From positions 1,178,001 through 1,242,000 of the forward strand of contig NZ_JBDOQP010000001.1 of NCBI RefSeq assembly GCF_039839275.1: a DNA stretch of 64,000 bases, read 5' to 3'. Source of the DNA: Aerobium sp039839275 (GTDB lineage Bacteria; Pseudomonadota; Alphaproteobacteria; Rhizobiales; Rhizobiaceae). A program made the translations under genes and the position numbers. The number at the start of each line of letters is the position of its first letter. Within the stretch, counting starts at the first letter, position 1. Under the pieces are notes generated by a model. That model did no database searches. It saw only the letters and a list, made by a program, of their open reading frames with translations, and had not been told where the DNA came from. Below are positions 25,103 to 35,064 of this stretch, piece by piece.

Positions 25103-28100
25103 TCAGTAGTCGCGCTCGAAGAACACGCCGACTGAGCTGTCGCCGTCGCTTCCGACCGAGCCACGCGCCTTCAGGTCTTCGGTGATGTCGAGATTGATCG
25201 TGCCGCGTGTCGTGCCTTGCGCGCCAGCCTCAACGCCCAGGTAGATGTTGTCCTGGATATAGCGGCCCGCGCGCACGGCAGCGTTGCCTTCGCTGTCGGT
25301 GACGATGTCGAGATCGTCGAGCCCGGCGGCATTGCGCAGACTTCCCAGAAGCGACGTGTTGCCTCCGCCGGCGAGTTCGGCGGCGGCAGCAGCAAGCTGG
25401 GCGATCTGGAAGGCTGAGAGTTCGCTCATGCTTCGATTGAAGATCAACTGAGCGAGGACCTCGTCTTCGGGCAGTTCCGGCTGCGAAGAGAACGAGATGT
25501 CCAGTTCGGAAACGCGCCCGCTCACCGTGATGAACACCGTGACGTCACCGCTGCCGGAGCGAGCAACGAAGTTGAGGAATGGATCGAGGTCTCCCACCAG
25601 GGTCACCGTGCCTTCTTCGAAGGTGATGCGCTGGCCGAGGATCGACAGGCGTCCCCGGATCATCTCGAAGCCACCCACGGGCTGGATGTCTGTGACCGGC
25701 CCGGTCAGTTGGAGCCGACCGCCGAGTTCGGTGTCGAGCCCGCGTCCGCGCACGAAGATGCGCGCCGGGGCGTTGATGCCTACGTTCAATCTCAGCACGC
25801 TGGGGCGTGCGCTCGGCGTCGGGGTGCCGTCGTTTGCGCGAGCGCGGACGAGCGTCTGCCGGACGCCGGGAGGCGGATTTCGGTGAATGACATCGATCGC
25901 GGCCGCACTGCCGGAGAAGTTGTCCGGGACCGAGATTTCCGCGCGCTCCACGTTCAATTCGCCAGACAGCAGCGGGTCGCGCAACAGCGCGCCTGAGACG
26001 GCAAGATTGCCGCTAACGGTCGCGACCACCATGTCCCCATCGGCATAACGCGCACTGTCGAGACCAACCCGGATGTCGGCGGGAAAGCCTGCGGCAGCAT
26101 TCGTCGATATGGTGCCGCTGGCGTTGATGGCACCGCCGGTTGCCAGCGCCGCATTGGCCGAACGGATCGTGACCGTTTCCCCATCGATCGAGGCCATCAC
26201 GTTGATGTCGCGCAGGCGCACATTGCTGTCCGGGTCTACGACCTGCGCGCCGGTGGTCGAGGCCATGCCGCGGATCGCCGGTTGCTGGAGGCTTCCCGAA
26301 ACCGTGCCGTTGAGTTCCACCGTACCGGAGAGCTGGGTACCACGGTCTGCGAGGAACTGGTTGGCAAGCGTCAATGGCGCAGAGCCGTTGAGATTGATCG
26401 AAAGGCCGCCGCCGGAAAGCGGAACAGTGCCGCTTGCATCAAGGCGGAGGCCTTGCGGCCCGGTGACGGACACAGACGAAAGCGTGACGGTCTGGTCGAC
26501 GAAGCGCCCGATGGCTGTCGCTTCGAGAGACTGAATTCCTGCTGCGGCGAGTGGTGCTGCGCGAAGGCTGGCACCGCGAATGTCGAACGTCGCCTGCGGA
26601 GCTGCGATCGTTCCGCTGACACTTGCGGCGCCGGAGATCGTGCCGCCGAGATCCTGCCCCGGAACGGCGGTGTTCAAAGCCGCCAGAGGAAACGCGTCGA
26701 GGTCGACATCGAGCGCGATCTGCCCATCGTCGAGAGGTATGGCGCCCTGCGCCGAAGCGCGAAGGCCCTCCGGGCTCGTGACGGACGCGTCGATGTTGAG
26801 GCGCTGCCCGCTGGTGCTGCCGGTCGCTTCGACGTTGAGCGCGCTTTGTCCGGCTTGCCGCAGTGCTGCCGCCGTGATGGTCTGGCCGCGAAGGGTGAAG
26901 CGTGCGTCAGGCGCATCGCGGGTGCCGCCGATTTCGGCCTGCGCATCGATAGTGCCGCCAAGGTCGAGATCGGGGCGCACCAGATTGGCGATCGACAGCG
27001 GAAGCTGCGTTACGTCGACCGTCATCTCGATCGTGTTGGCGATCCGCCCATCGGCGGCAATACGGCCACCGGCCACGTCGACGACCAGTGCATCGATGTC
27101 GATCGCATCGCCGTCAACGAGAAGCGATGCCGGCTCGAGAAGGCGTGCCGCGACGACGCCTTGTCCGAATGAAGCCTCTTCGAGACTGACACGGTAGCCG
27201 TTGCCTTCCGGTGCGAGCGTTCCGACAGCACGTGCTTCGGCGCCGTTATCGAGCGTGGCGTCGGCTTCGAACTGTGTGGTTCCGCCCGAGCTCTGCGCCT
27301 CGGCGCTCAATGTGGCGACGTTCACGCCGCCGGCGACGACGCCCTGCGCGCGAACCGTACCGTCGATGGCGGGCACGTTGAACAGATCGACGACGGTCGC
27401 TTCAAGTTCGGCACTTTCGACGGCGGTCTGATCAAGGCGGAACGTCCGCACGGTGGCCTGCGCTTCAACGTTCTGGCGGCCTTCCTGTGTAGAGGAGAGG
27501 GTGACTCTCGCGTCTACAGCGCCGCTTGCCTCGACAAGCGCCAAGGCCGCGGCCGTCGAAATGTCCGGTGCGTCGACGAGCAGTTCGCCGTCGACGAGGC
27601 CGGTCGGACCGCGGGTGAGGGCGCCCGTCGCGCGTGCGCCGCCCGCGGTGAAATCCAGGTCGGTCAGCCGCTGCGAACCGTCGGCGATGCCGATGCCGGC
27701 GGCAAGCTGCACGCGGACGCCTTCGAGGAAGGCATCACCGCCCAGCGTTCCGTCAAGCGCCGAATCCTGCAGCGTGCCTTCGAATGTGACGCGCGCCTCC
27801 GACAGTTGCTTTCCCGCGAGACGTCCCTGCGGCACGGACGCCATCGTCGTCAATGTGATGACGCCGTCCGTTCCGGAGGCACGGCCGCTGGCTTCCAGGC
27901 GGCCCTCGGCCTGCTGGGTGACAAGTGCCAGGTCAGAAAGAGTCAGCGCATAGTCGAAATCCGCAGCCTCGGAAGCGAAAGTGCCGTCGGCCGTCAATTC
28001 GATTCGGTCATTGCCGATGCGCAGATCGTCGGCCACCAGCCCGGTTTCGCCACGCGCCACGCGGCCAGTAATGGTGGTGATACCGCCAAGCAGATTGTCA

Positions 28101-29707
28101 GCGGCCTCTATGCCGATCCGCAACTCGTCGGCCGTGCTGTCGATGGTGAGATCGAAGGCGCCGCTGACGGGCCTGACTTCGCCTCTGGCACGAAGCTCGA
28201 TCGCCCCTTGGAGGTCGCGTCCGGCCATGCCAGAAAACGGCGCGATGCTCTCGGCTTCCACCGCGAGGTCGCCATTGAATGCCAGGTCGGCAATGTCTCC
28301 CTGCAAGGAAACGGACAGCCCATTGCCCGAGAGGATCGCATTGGCAAGCTCAATCGGCTCTCCGGCGTTCCATGATCCATCGACGTCGAGCGAAATCTCC
28401 TCGCCCAGCGCTTCGCCGATGTCCGCCCGTGTCGCGATGATCCCCGACATGAGCCCGTCGACGCCAAAAGTGACGCTACGCTCTGCCGCGATGTCGAGGT
28501 TCCGAGCCTGCCCGCCGAGATCAAAAGTTGCGCGGCTTGCGGTGAAGTCAGGCGTCGCCAGCTCCTCGATGGTGATAGCGCCCGACCACTCCTCGTCTGC
28601 GCTCTCGCCGAACGACAGTACGAGGTTGGCACCTTGGACGGTCGTCTGGCCACCGGGCACTGGCAGCAGGATCGGGTCGCCGGTCCCGTCATCAACGGAG
28701 GCGTCGAGGTTCAGGCGGCGCAGGAAGCCATCGGCGCTTGTCTCCGCGCTCGCAGCGAGTTCGAGAGCCGCGCTCTCCAGGCTGAGCGCGTCGAGACGCA
28801 TGCCGCCCCCGTCCTTGACGAGGCCGCGCGCGTCCAGCGTTGTCTCAGCGCCGAAGAAGTCGCGAAACTGCGCCGGGATGAGCTGCGCGATAGGCCCCGA
28901 AAGCTGGGCTGCGTAGCCAAGTCCTCCGTCCTGCTGGCGAAGCTGCGTGGCGCCGGTCAATATCCGTTCTCCCGCAGCATCCAGCGTGAGCTCGACGTCG
29001 AGTGACGACAACGGACCGCTGCCGGCGACGCTGAGGTCGACGGGGGGGCGACCCTCGATGTTCAGCAGATTTGCCACGATGCCGTTTTCCGGCTCCGACA
29101 AAGTGAGGTCCAGTTCGAGTTGTTCGCTGGCGTTGGCGTAGGCGGCATCCAGGGAAAACTCGCCGCCGGGCCCATCGAGGCGCGTGATGTCGAGCGCAGT
29201 ATCGAGCGAGCCGTCGGCCAGATTGATGCGGCCGGTCACGGACAGCTCCGATTCGAGGCCGAATACGTCGCGGCCGAAGCTGATCGACGGTGCCTGCAAT
29301 TCATCGAGATTAACCGCGATCGGCAATTCGGGTACCGCGAACCCGCTCGATTCGGGGGATGGAAGGCTCTCGTCGGGGATCGGACGCCGCACGACCTCGA
29401 TGCGGTCGGCAGACAGCGTGTCGATCTGCAGCCGCTGGCTGAATATCAGTGCCGAACGACTCCAGACGATCGATGCGTTCTCGATGCGTAGCCACACACC
29501 CTCGTCGTCGGCGACCGTAATGAGTTCCACCTGCGCATTCGACGATAGCGCACCTTGGATGTTCTGGATGCGGATCTGCCGATTTGGCGCAGAAAGGCGG
29601 TCCTCGACGAATGAGAGGAACAGGCCGCGCTCTTCTTCCGGTGTCTCATCCTGCGGGAAGGCAGGGAAAGCGAAGAGCAGCAGCAGAAGCGTAGAAAGAA
29701 TGCGCAT
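25103..29707 (-). CDS. tamB: TamB, translocation and assembly module inner-membrane subunit
   Basis: A 1534-residue AsmA/TamB-family protein. The N-terminal hydrophobic segment (MRILSTLLLLLFAFPAF) anchors or exports it. The long middle is made of repeating beta-strand units (many LDASVTSPEGL-like repeats), as in the hydrophobic-grooved TamB beta-helix. The C-terminal DUF490 domain has LPEDEVLAQLIFNRSMSELSAFQIAQLA. TamB spans the periplasm and works with TamA in assembling outer-membrane proteins and moving phospholipids. Its ATG overlaps the tamA stop by one base (TGATG). Confidence 0.94.
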   Translation of the reverse strand: MRILSTLLLLLFAFPAFPQDETPEEERGLFLSFVEDRLSAPNRQIRIQNIQGALSSNAQVELITVADDEGVWLRIENASIVWSRSALIFSQRLQIDTLSADRIEVVRRPIPDESLPSPESSGFAVPELPIAVNLDELQAPSISFGRDVFGLESELSVTGRINLADGSLDTALDITRLDGPGGEFSLDAAYANASEQLELDLTLSEPENGIVANLLNIEGRPPVDLSVAGSGPLSSLDVELTLDAAGERILTGATQLRQQDGGLGYAAQLSGPIAQLIPAQFRDFFGAETTLDARGLVKDGGGMRLDALSLESAALELAASAETSADGFLRRLNLDASVDDGTGDPILLPVPGGQTTVQGANLVLSFGESADEEWSGAITIEELATPDFTASRATFDLGGQARNLDIAAERSVTFGVDGLMSGIIATRADIGEALGEEISLDVDGSWNAGEPIELANAILSGNGLSVSLQGDIADLAFNGDLAVEAESIAPFSGMAGRDLQGAIELRARGEVRPVSGAFDLTIDSTADELRIGIEAADNLLGGITTITGRVARGETGLVADDLRIGNDRIELTADGTFASEAADFDYALTLSDLALVTQQAEGRLEASGRASGTDGVITLTTMASVPQGRLAGKQLSEARVTFEGTLQDSALDGTLGGDAFLEGVRVQLAAGIGIADGSQRLTDLDFTAGGARATGALTRGPTGLVDGELLVDAPDISTAAALALVEASGAVDARVTLSSTQEGRQNVEAQATVRTFRLDQTAVESAELEATVVDLFNVPAIDGTVRAQGVVAGGVNVATLSAEAQSSGGTTQFEADATLDNGAEARAVGTLAPEGNGYRVSLEEASFGQGVVAARLLEPASLLVDGDAIDIDALVVDVAGGRIAADGRIANTIEMTVDVTQLPLSIANLVRPDLDLGGTIDAQAEIGGTRDAPDARFTLRGQTITAAALRQAGQSALNVEATGSTSGQRLNIDASVTSPEGLRASAQGAIPLDDGQIALDVDLDAFPLAALNTAVPGQDLGGTISGAASVSGTIAAPQATFDIRGASLRAAPLAAAGIQSLEATAIGRFVDQTVTLSSVSVTGPQGLRLDASGTVPLSGGGLSINLNGSAPLTLANQFLADRGTQLSGTVELNGTVSGSLQQPAIRGMASTTGAQVVDPDSNVRLRDINVMASIDGETVTIRSANAALATGGAINASGTISTNAAAGFPADIRVGLDSARYADGDMVVATVSGNLAVSGALLRDPLLSGELNVERAEISVPDNFSGSAAAIDVIHRNPPPGVRQTLVRARANDGTPTPSARPSVLRLNVGINAPARIFVRGRGLDTELGGRLQLTGPVTDIQPVGGFEMIRGRLSILGQRITFEEGTVTLVGDLDPFLNFVARSGSGDVTVFITVSGRVSELDISFSSQPELPEDEVLAQLIFNRSMSELSAFQIAQLAAAAAELAGGGNTSLLGSLRNAAGLDDLDIVTDSEGNAAVRAGRYIQDNIYLGVEAGAQGTTRGTINLDITEDLKARGSVGSDGDSSVGVFFERDY

Positions 29708-31644
29708 CAGAAGGCCTGTCCTATGCCGACATAGATCGCGACACTGGGATCGCCGGAGCGTCGGTCGAGGGGCATCGCAACATCGAGGCGGATCGGTCCG
29801 AGGCCGGTGAGATAGCGCAGGCCGGCACCGACGCCGATGCGTATGTCTTCGTCGAAGCCCGGAATGGACTCTTCGCCGACATAGCCGGCATCGACGAAGC
29901 CGACGAGCCCGATCGTCTCGGTGACGCGCACGCGCGCTTCGAGCGACGCTTCGATGAGCGACCTGCCGCCGACCACGTTGCCGGCCGCCGTCGGCACGCC
30001 GATGTTGCGGTAGGCGTAGCCTCGAACGGAACCGCCGCCGCCGGCAAAGAACAGCATGTCCGGCGGCAGTTCAGAAATCGGCGGGCCGACAAGCGCACCG
30101 AGCTTCAGCCGACCTGCCAGCACAAAGGGGCTGTCCTCGCCGAAACCGTAATAGGCGCGCGCCTCTGCCGTTGCACGAGCAGCAAAGTTCTCGTACTGGA
30201 ATTCATAGAAGGGATCGAGAGACCCCTCCAGGAAGACGCCGCGCGTGGCGTCGGCCGGATCGTCGCGACTGTCATAGGCGAGACGACCTGACAGGCCGAG
30301 CGTGGTGAAATCGCGCTCGCCGAACTCGTCGTCCTCAAACCGGGCGTAGCCGCCATTGGCGAAGAGTTTACCGGACAGTTCCTCGGTGAAGAGGTGGCTG
30401 TAGCCGGCTGTCGCGGTCACGGCCGTGCGGGTGTAGGCGTCGAGCACCTCGCGGTCGCCGAACAGCGAGGCGGAGAAGTCCGTATCGGGCGTATAGACGC
30501 CCGGCTTCACGAAGCTCGCACCAACGCGGTAGGTGAATTCGTCTGGTTTGTAGGTCTCGCCGATGCCGGCGACCTTCGCCTCGACACGCAGGCGTTCGGC
30601 ACGGCCGAACAGATTGCGGTGGAGCCAGAAGGTCTCAAGGCCAAGGCCATCGACCGTGGAATAGGTTCCGCCGACACCGAAGCGGCGTGCCTCACGCTCC
30701 TGCACGATATAGGTGATCGGCAGCATGCCGTTCTCGTCGATCACGTCGGCTTCCTGGAAACGGGCGGCTCGGAACACGTCGAGCCTCGCGATACGCGTGC
30801 CGGCACGCGTCAGGTCATCAGGATCATATTCCTGCCCCGGCTGCAGCCCGGTCATCCAGGCCAGCCATTCCGGGTCGATGCGTTCCGTACCTTGCACCAC
30901 CACCGGCGCATACGTGGCCCTGCGTCCCGGATCAACGGTGACGCGCGCATCGATGACATCGGTGTCGTGCGCGGCTTCGACACGACGTTCGGCGATTTCT
31001 GCCTTTGCGTGGCCTTGCTGGCGCCAAGCTTCGACGGAGAGCCGCTCGGCGCGCAATATCGTGCCTGACCGGGCTATCTCGCCGGGCGCATAGCCATCCT
31101 CACGCGGATCGTCCACGACATCGTTCGCTTCCTGGGCCGGCGGCGCTTCATTGATGATTTCAGCCTGGCGAAAGGTGAACAGGGGACCGGGCTGAACACT
31201 GACGAGGATGCTGGCGGGCTCGGCCAGCGTTGCGTCCGGTGCAAGGTCCGAGGCCTCGCGGCCATCGATGAGGATCGAAATGGTCCCGCCGTAACGGCCT
31301 TCCGAATAAAGCGTGGCGAGAAGCCGACGATAGTCGCCGCGTGCCTTAGCGATCAAGCCGGCCGCGCCGGAGGCCGGCTCGTCCCGTTCGCCCCAAAGGT
31401 TCGAGGCAGATTGCAGCGTATCCTCAATGTCGGAATCGCCCGTTTCCTGGACGCTGAATTCGATCTCGTATGTCTGGGGATCGCCGATGACGAGGTCTTC
31501 TTCGGCAGGTTCCCGTTCGCCGAAAAGATGAATCCCGAATAGTTCGAATGCATGCGCCGGCAATGGTGCGGCGACGAACGCGGCGCAGACCAACGACGAC
31601 AACAAGCGGCCTGCGTGCCGGAATGGCGATCTGCGCCTGATCAA
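29707..31644 (-). CDS. tamA: TamA, BamA-family outer membrane assembly protein
   Basis: A 645-residue Omp85 protein. The signal peptide ends near residue 32 (PLPAHA). POTRA-type domains follow to about residue 320, then a C-terminal beta-barrel (FGVGGTYSTVDGLGLETFWLHRNLFGRAERL onwards) with the FFAGGGGSVRGYAYRNIG lid motif and a terminal phenylalanine recognised by the BAM machine. It is the outer-membrane partner of TamB. There is no ATG near the signal peptide; the TTG at 31644, with AAGG seven bases upstream, is the likely start. Confidence 0.92.
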   Translation of the reverse strand: MIRRRSPFRHAGRLLSSLVCAAFVAAPLPAHAFELFGIHLFGEREPAEEDLVIGDPQTYEIEFSVQETGDSDIEDTLQSASNLWGERDEPASGAAGLIAKARGDYRRLLATLYSEGRYGGTISILIDGREASDLAPDATLAEPASILVSVQPGPLFTFRQAEIINEAPPAQEANDVVDDPREDGYAPGEIARSGTILRAERLSVEAWRQQGHAKAEIAERRVEAAHDTDVIDARVTVDPGRRATYAPVVVQGTERIDPEWLAWMTGLQPGQEYDPDDLTRAGTRIARLDVFRAARFQEADVIDENGMLPITYIVQEREARRFGVGGTYSTVDGLGLETFWLHRNLFGRAERLRVEAKVAGIGETYKPDEFTYRVGASFVKPGVYTPDTDFSASLFGDREVLDAYTRTAVTATAGYSHLFTEELSGKLFANGGYARFEDDEFGERDFTTLGLSGRLAYDSRDDPADATRGVFLEGSLDPFYEFQYENFAARATAEARAYYGFGEDSPFVLAGRLKLGALVGPPISELPPDMLFFAGGGGSVRGYAYRNIGVPTAAGNVVGGRSLIEASLEARVRVTETIGLVGFVDAGYVGEESIPGFDEDIRIGVGAGLRYLTGLGPIRLDVAMPLDRRSGDPSVAIYVGIGQAF

Positions 31645-31816
31645 ACGGACACCTTACTTAACACGATGACGGCGCCGGGTACGATGGCTTCTGCCCGACG
31701 CCATTTTCGATGTCATAACATTAACATCCGCTTAGTGGGATGACGAACGGGCAATCTATCGGTGGGGGACCGCATTGTCCAACTGGCAGCGGTCACGGAA
31801 TGTTACCGGGGAAGCG

Positions 31817-31842
31817 GGAACGCTGCTCCCTGACATCGCGTT
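31817..31842 (+). promoter_or_regulatory. EcfG (general stress sigma factor) promoter of the DUF3008 gene
   Basis: GGAAC at 31817-31821 and CGTT at 31839-31842 are 17 bases apart, an exact GGAAC-N17-CGTT motif. Transcription would begin near 31849, with a leader of about 28 bases that includes the GGAG ribosome site at 31866-31869. Confidence 0.7.
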
Positions 31843-31876
31843 TCCAATCACGCAATCGTGCGAGTGGAGTTTGATC

Positions 31877-32062
31877 ATGCCTGCAAAATCGAAAGCACAG
31901 CAGAAGGCGGCCGGCGCCGCTCTGTCGGCCAAACGCGGAGACACCAAGAAGGCGGAACTGAAGGGCGCCTCGAAGGGAATGTACGAATCGATGAGCGAGG
32001 ACCAGTTGGAGGACTTCGCCGAAACAAAGCGCAAGGGCCTACCCGACAAGAAGTCCGACTAA
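31877..32062 (+). CDS. DUF3008 family small protein
   Basis: A 61-residue, Lys-rich protein (PAKSKAQQKAAGAALSAKRG, then MYESMSEDQLEDFAETKRKGLP) of the DUF3008 family. These small, highly charged proteins are widespread in bacteria and often expressed under stress. The function is unknown. ATG 31877 has GGAG seven bases upstream; the frame itself is open from 31775, but that would cover the promoter. An EcfG promoter motif lies 35 bases upstream of the start. The stop overlaps the end of the convergent GAF gene by four bases. Confidence 0.88.
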   Translation: MPAKSKAQQKAAGAALSAKRGDTKKAELKGASKGMYESMSEDQLEDFAETKRKGLPDKKSD

Positions 32063-32568
32063 TCGTCGCTGACCCTCTCGCGGGCTGCAAGAAACGCGGC
32101 GATCGCTGGAATCTGAAGGTGCTCGACCAAAGCGACGCGCTCGGGCGTGAAGTGGTTTTCTGCGTCGAGCATATTGACCGTGCCGAGCACCTTTCCACCG
32201 ACGAAGACCGGCATGTTGACGCATGATCGACATCCGAGCGATCCGATCAGTTCCCAGTCGGGAAAATGGCCCGCGATCGCTTCCAGCGTGTTTGCGACGA
32301 ACAGGTTCTTCCCGATCACGACCTGCTCGAACCATGGATCGATGGTAATCGGCTTGGTGCCGGAGACGGGGTAGGCGTCGGGCATGTTCGTGTAGAGGCG
32401 GCGCGCAAGCTCAGCCTCCATGTCGACGGTCGTCACCGTAAAAAGCCTCGCGCCGACAATGTGCTGAGCGAGTGTTTGCAGCGCCATCCACGGAGCGTCT
32501 TCTCCCGTTTCCTCGCCAAGCGCACGTCTGAATGCGTTCAACGCGGCGCTGACTGATCTCGATTTCAT
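32059..32568 (-). CDS. GAF domain-containing protein
   Basis: A 169-residue protein formed almost wholly by one GAF domain (residues about 20-160), with VTTVDMEAELARRLYTNMP, GSLGCRSCVNMPVFVGGKVLGTVNMLDAENHFT. GAF domains bind small molecules or sense redox state. The two cysteines in GCRSCVN sit where some free-Met-(R)-sulfoxide reductases and redox GAF proteins have theirs, so a redox function is possible. It follows the last ABC transporter gene by 12 bases on the same strand and is probably in that operon. Confidence 0.82.
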   Translation of the reverse strand: MKSRSVSAALNAFRRALGEETGEDAPWMALQTLAQHIVGARLFTVTTVDMEAELARRLYTNMPDAYPVSGTKPITIDPWFEQVVIGKNLFVANTLEAIAGHFPDWELIGSLGCRSCVNMPVFVGGKVLGTVNMLDAENHFTPERVALVEHLQIPAIAAFLAARERVSDD

Positions 32569-32580
32569 CGGGCTGTTTCC

Positions 32581-33321
32581 TCAGGTAAGGCGCGACGCGC
32601 TCTTTTCGACGAGTTCGCGCGAGTAGGGGTCTTTCATCGACCTGGTCTTCAATGCGGCAATGTCTGCAACCTCGACGATGCGTCCTTGCCGCATCACCGC
32701 CAAGCGATCACACAGGAAGGAGACCACGGCGAGGTCGTGCGTGACGAGAACGTAGGTGAGGCCCTGTTCCTTGCGCAAGCGCTTGAGCAGGTTGAGAATT
32801 TCTGCCTGCACCGAAACGTCGAGCGCTGATGTTGGTTCATCGAGCAGCAGCAATTTCGGTTTCAGCATCAGCGCCCGCGCAATGGCCACGCGCTGGCGCT
32901 GCCCACCGGAGAGCTGATGCGGCAGCCGGAACCTGAATCGCGGGTCGAGCCCGCATGCTTCCATCATTTTGGGCACGCGCCTGTCGGCATCGCCGATGCC
33001 ATGGATTGCAAGCGGCTCGGAGAGCGTGGCGTCGACCGTCTGCCGGGGATGCAGGGACCCATACGGGTCCTGGAACACCATCTGGCAAAGGGCGGCGAAA
33101 CGCTTGTCGATGGTTCTGCCTCGAGGGGTACCATACAGGCTGATTTCACCCGTCCATTCCGTCGCGAGCCCGGTGATCGCCCGCAGAACGGTCGACTTTC
33201 CCGATCCGGATTCACCGACGAGACCGAAGGATTCGCCTTCGGCAATCTCCAGGTCGATGCCTTCAACGACGCGCGTATCGCCATAGGCGATGTCGAGATC
33301 GCGCAACGAGATCGCGCTCAT
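32581..33321 (-). CDS. Peptide/nickel-type ABC transporter ATP-binding protein (DppF-like)
   Basis: A 246-residue ATPase with Walker A GESGSGKS (about residues 36-43), the Q-loop QMVFQDPYGSLHPRQTV typical of the Dpp/Opp family, signature LSGGQRQRVAIARAL and Walker B LLLLDEPTSALD. It is shorter than most DppF proteins (about 330) because the C-terminal Opp/Dpp extension is nearly absent, as in NikE-like proteins. ATG 33321 overlaps the stop of the preceding ATPase gene. It is the fourth transporter gene of the leftward operon. Confidence 0.9.
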   Translation of the reverse strand: MSAISLRDLDIAYGDTRVVEGIDLEIAEGESFGLVGESGSGKSTVLRAITGLATEWTGEISLYGTPRGRTIDKRFAALCQMVFQDPYGSLHPRQTVDATLSEPLAIHGIGDADRRVPKMMEACGLDPRFRFRLPHQLSGGQRQRVAIARALMLKPKLLLLDEPTSALDVSVQAEILNLLKRLRKEQGLTYVLVTHDLAVVSFLCDRLAVMRQGRIVEVADIAALKTRSMKDPYSRELVEKSASRLT

Positions 33322-34154
33322 CTGGTCTCCCACTGGCTGCGATCCAGAACCGGCAGTTCCTCGCGCGTCTCGTCCAATCTCGGGACAGATGCGATCAGGC
33401 CGCGCGTGTAGGGATGAGAAGCATTGGCCAGTTCGCTCGCCTTGCATTCCTCGACGACCTCGCCCCGATACATCACCAGGATACGATCGCAAAACGCCGA
33501 AACGAGGTTGAGATCGTGGCTGATGAAGATCAGCCCCATGCCCTTGCTGGTGATGAGGTCGTCGATGATCTTGAGAATTTCGCCCTGGACAGAGACGTCG
33601 AGGGCCGAAGTCGGCTCGTCCGCAATCAGGATGGCGGGCTCCGGGATGAGCATCATGGCGATCATGATGCGCTGGCCCATGCCGCCGGACACTTCGTGCG
33701 GATAAAGCCCGAACACCCGTTCGGGATCACGGATCTGCACCGCTTCGAGCATCTCCACCACGCGCCGCCTGATCTGCCTGCGCGGAAGCCGTTCATGAAC
33801 GGCCAGCGCCTCACCGATCTGGTCGCCGACGGTGATCACCGGATTGAGCGAGAATTTCGGGTCCTGCATCACCATCGAGATGCGGGCGCCGCGCACCTTG
33901 CGCATCTCGCGCTCCGAAATGTCCAGCAGATCGCTGTCTTCGAACCGCATCCTGTCGGCCGTGACAATGCCGGGTCGGCGAATGAGGCGCAGGATGGAGC
34001 GCCCGGTCATCGACTTGCCGGAGCCGGATTCTCCGACGATGCCCAGTCTCTCGCGGCCAAGCGCGAACGACACGCCCCGCACGACCTCGACGGGACCGGT
34101 CGCGGTCGGGAAGCGCACGCGCAGGTTCCGCACGTCGAGCAACGGCGCGCTCAT
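33318..34154 (-). CDS. Peptide/nickel-type ABC transporter ATP-binding protein (DppD-like)
   Basis: A 278-residue ATPase with Walker A GESGSGKS, Q-loop MVMQDPKFSLNPVITVG, a slightly variant signature VSGGMGQRIMIAMML and Walker B ILIADEPTSALD. The C-terminal SHPYTRGLIASVPRLDE is the start of the Opp/Dpp-specific extension, which here ends early. It heterodimerises with the DppF-like subunit. ATG 34154 overlaps the permease stop by four bases, and the next gene overlaps it in the same way. Confidence 0.9.
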   Translation of the reverse strand: MSAPLLDVRNLRVRFPTATGPVEVVRGVSFALGRERLGIVGESGSGKSMTGRSILRLIRRPGIVTADRMRFEDSDLLDISEREMRKVRGARISMVMQDPKFSLNPVITVGDQIGEALAVHERLPRRQIRRRVVEMLEAVQIRDPERVFGLYPHEVSGGMGQRIMIAMMLIPEPAILIADEPTSALDVSVQGEILKIIDDLITSKGMGLIFISHDLNLVSAFCDRILVMYRGEVVEECKASELANASHPYTRGLIASVPRLDETREELPVLDRSQWETR

Positions 34155-35059
34155 TGCTTGCCTCCACCCTTCGGATCGAGCACGTCGCGCAGGCCGTCGC
34201 CGAGGAAGCAGAACCCGAGCGAGACGATGACGATGGCAAAACCCGGCATCGTCGCCACCCACCATTGGTCGAGGATGAAGACACGGCCCCGGCTGATCAT
34301 CGCACCCCATTCCGGCAAGGGGGGCTGGGCTCCGAGCCCCAGGAAGCCAAGGCCTGCAGCGGTAAGGATGATGCCGGCCATGTCGAGTGTCACCCGTATG
34401 ATCACCGACGAGGAACACAAAGGCAGAATGTGGCGCAGGATGACGCGTGCGGCGGACGCTCCCTGCAGCCTGATCGCGGCGATGAATTCGGCGTTGCGGA
34501 AGGTCAGTGTCTCGGCCCTGGCAATGCGTGCATAGGCTGGCCAGGATGTGATGGCGATCGCGATCACCGCGTTCTCGATGCCCGGTCCGAGCGCCGCGAC
34601 GAAGGCGAGGGCGAGTATCAGCTTCGGCATGGACAGGAAGATGTCCGTGATGCCCATCAGGATTCGATCGGTCCAGCCGCCAAAATAGCCGGAGATCGCG
34701 CCGATGACGAGACCGAGCGGCGCTGCGATCGCTGCCACCAGCAATACGATTACGAGTGTGATGCGTGCGCCATAGACGATGCGCGACCAGATATCGCGCC
34801 CGAGTTCGTCGGTCCCGAGCCAGTATTCGGCGCTCGGGGGCAGGAGCCGCTCGGTGAGCTGTCCGCTATAGGGTGAGTGGGTTGCAAACCACGGCGCGAA
34901 CAGCGCAAGGACGACCAGCGTCAGGATGATCAGCGCGCCGACAACGGCAAGCGGATTGTGCAGCAATGCCAGCATGACGCGATAGGAACGACCCAGCCGT
35001 GCCTGCATGCGCGAGGCAGGGGACTCGGTGAGAAGCCAATCCCGGGTGCTCATGCTCAT
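34151..35059 (-). CDS. Peptide-type ABC transporter permease (DppC-like)
   Basis: A 302-residue permease with an N-terminal OppC-type segment (ALLHNPLAVVGALIILTLVVLALFAPWFATHSPY), GTDELGRDIWSRIVYGARITL and the coupling-helix region FIAAIRLQGASAARVILRHILPLC. About six membrane helices are predicted. ATG 35059, with GGGGTG upstream, lies five bases after the DppB-like stop. The second ATG at 35053 is possible. It forms the translocation pore with the DppB-like subunit. Confidence 0.9.
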   Translation of the reverse strand: MSMSTRDWLLTESPASRMQARLGRSYRVMLALLHNPLAVVGALIILTLVVLALFAPWFATHSPYSGQLTERLLPPSAEYWLGTDELGRDIWSRIVYGARITLVIVLLVAAIAAPLGLVIGAISGYFGGWTDRILMGITDIFLSMPKLILALAFVAALGPGIENAVIAIAITSWPAYARIARAETLTFRNAEFIAAIRLQGASAARVILRHILPLCSSSVIIRVTLDMAGIILTAAGLGFLGLGAQPPLPEWGAMISRGRVFILDQWWVATMPGFAIVIVSLGFCFLGDGLRDVLDPKGGGKQ

Positions 35060-35064
35060 TCCCG

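Noticed and set aside
31721..31735. TTAA-N7-TTAG upstream of tamA, resembling a CtrA box
   Set aside because: One half-site has a mismatch and such AT-rich words occur by chance; there is no second site or link to a cell-cycle gene.
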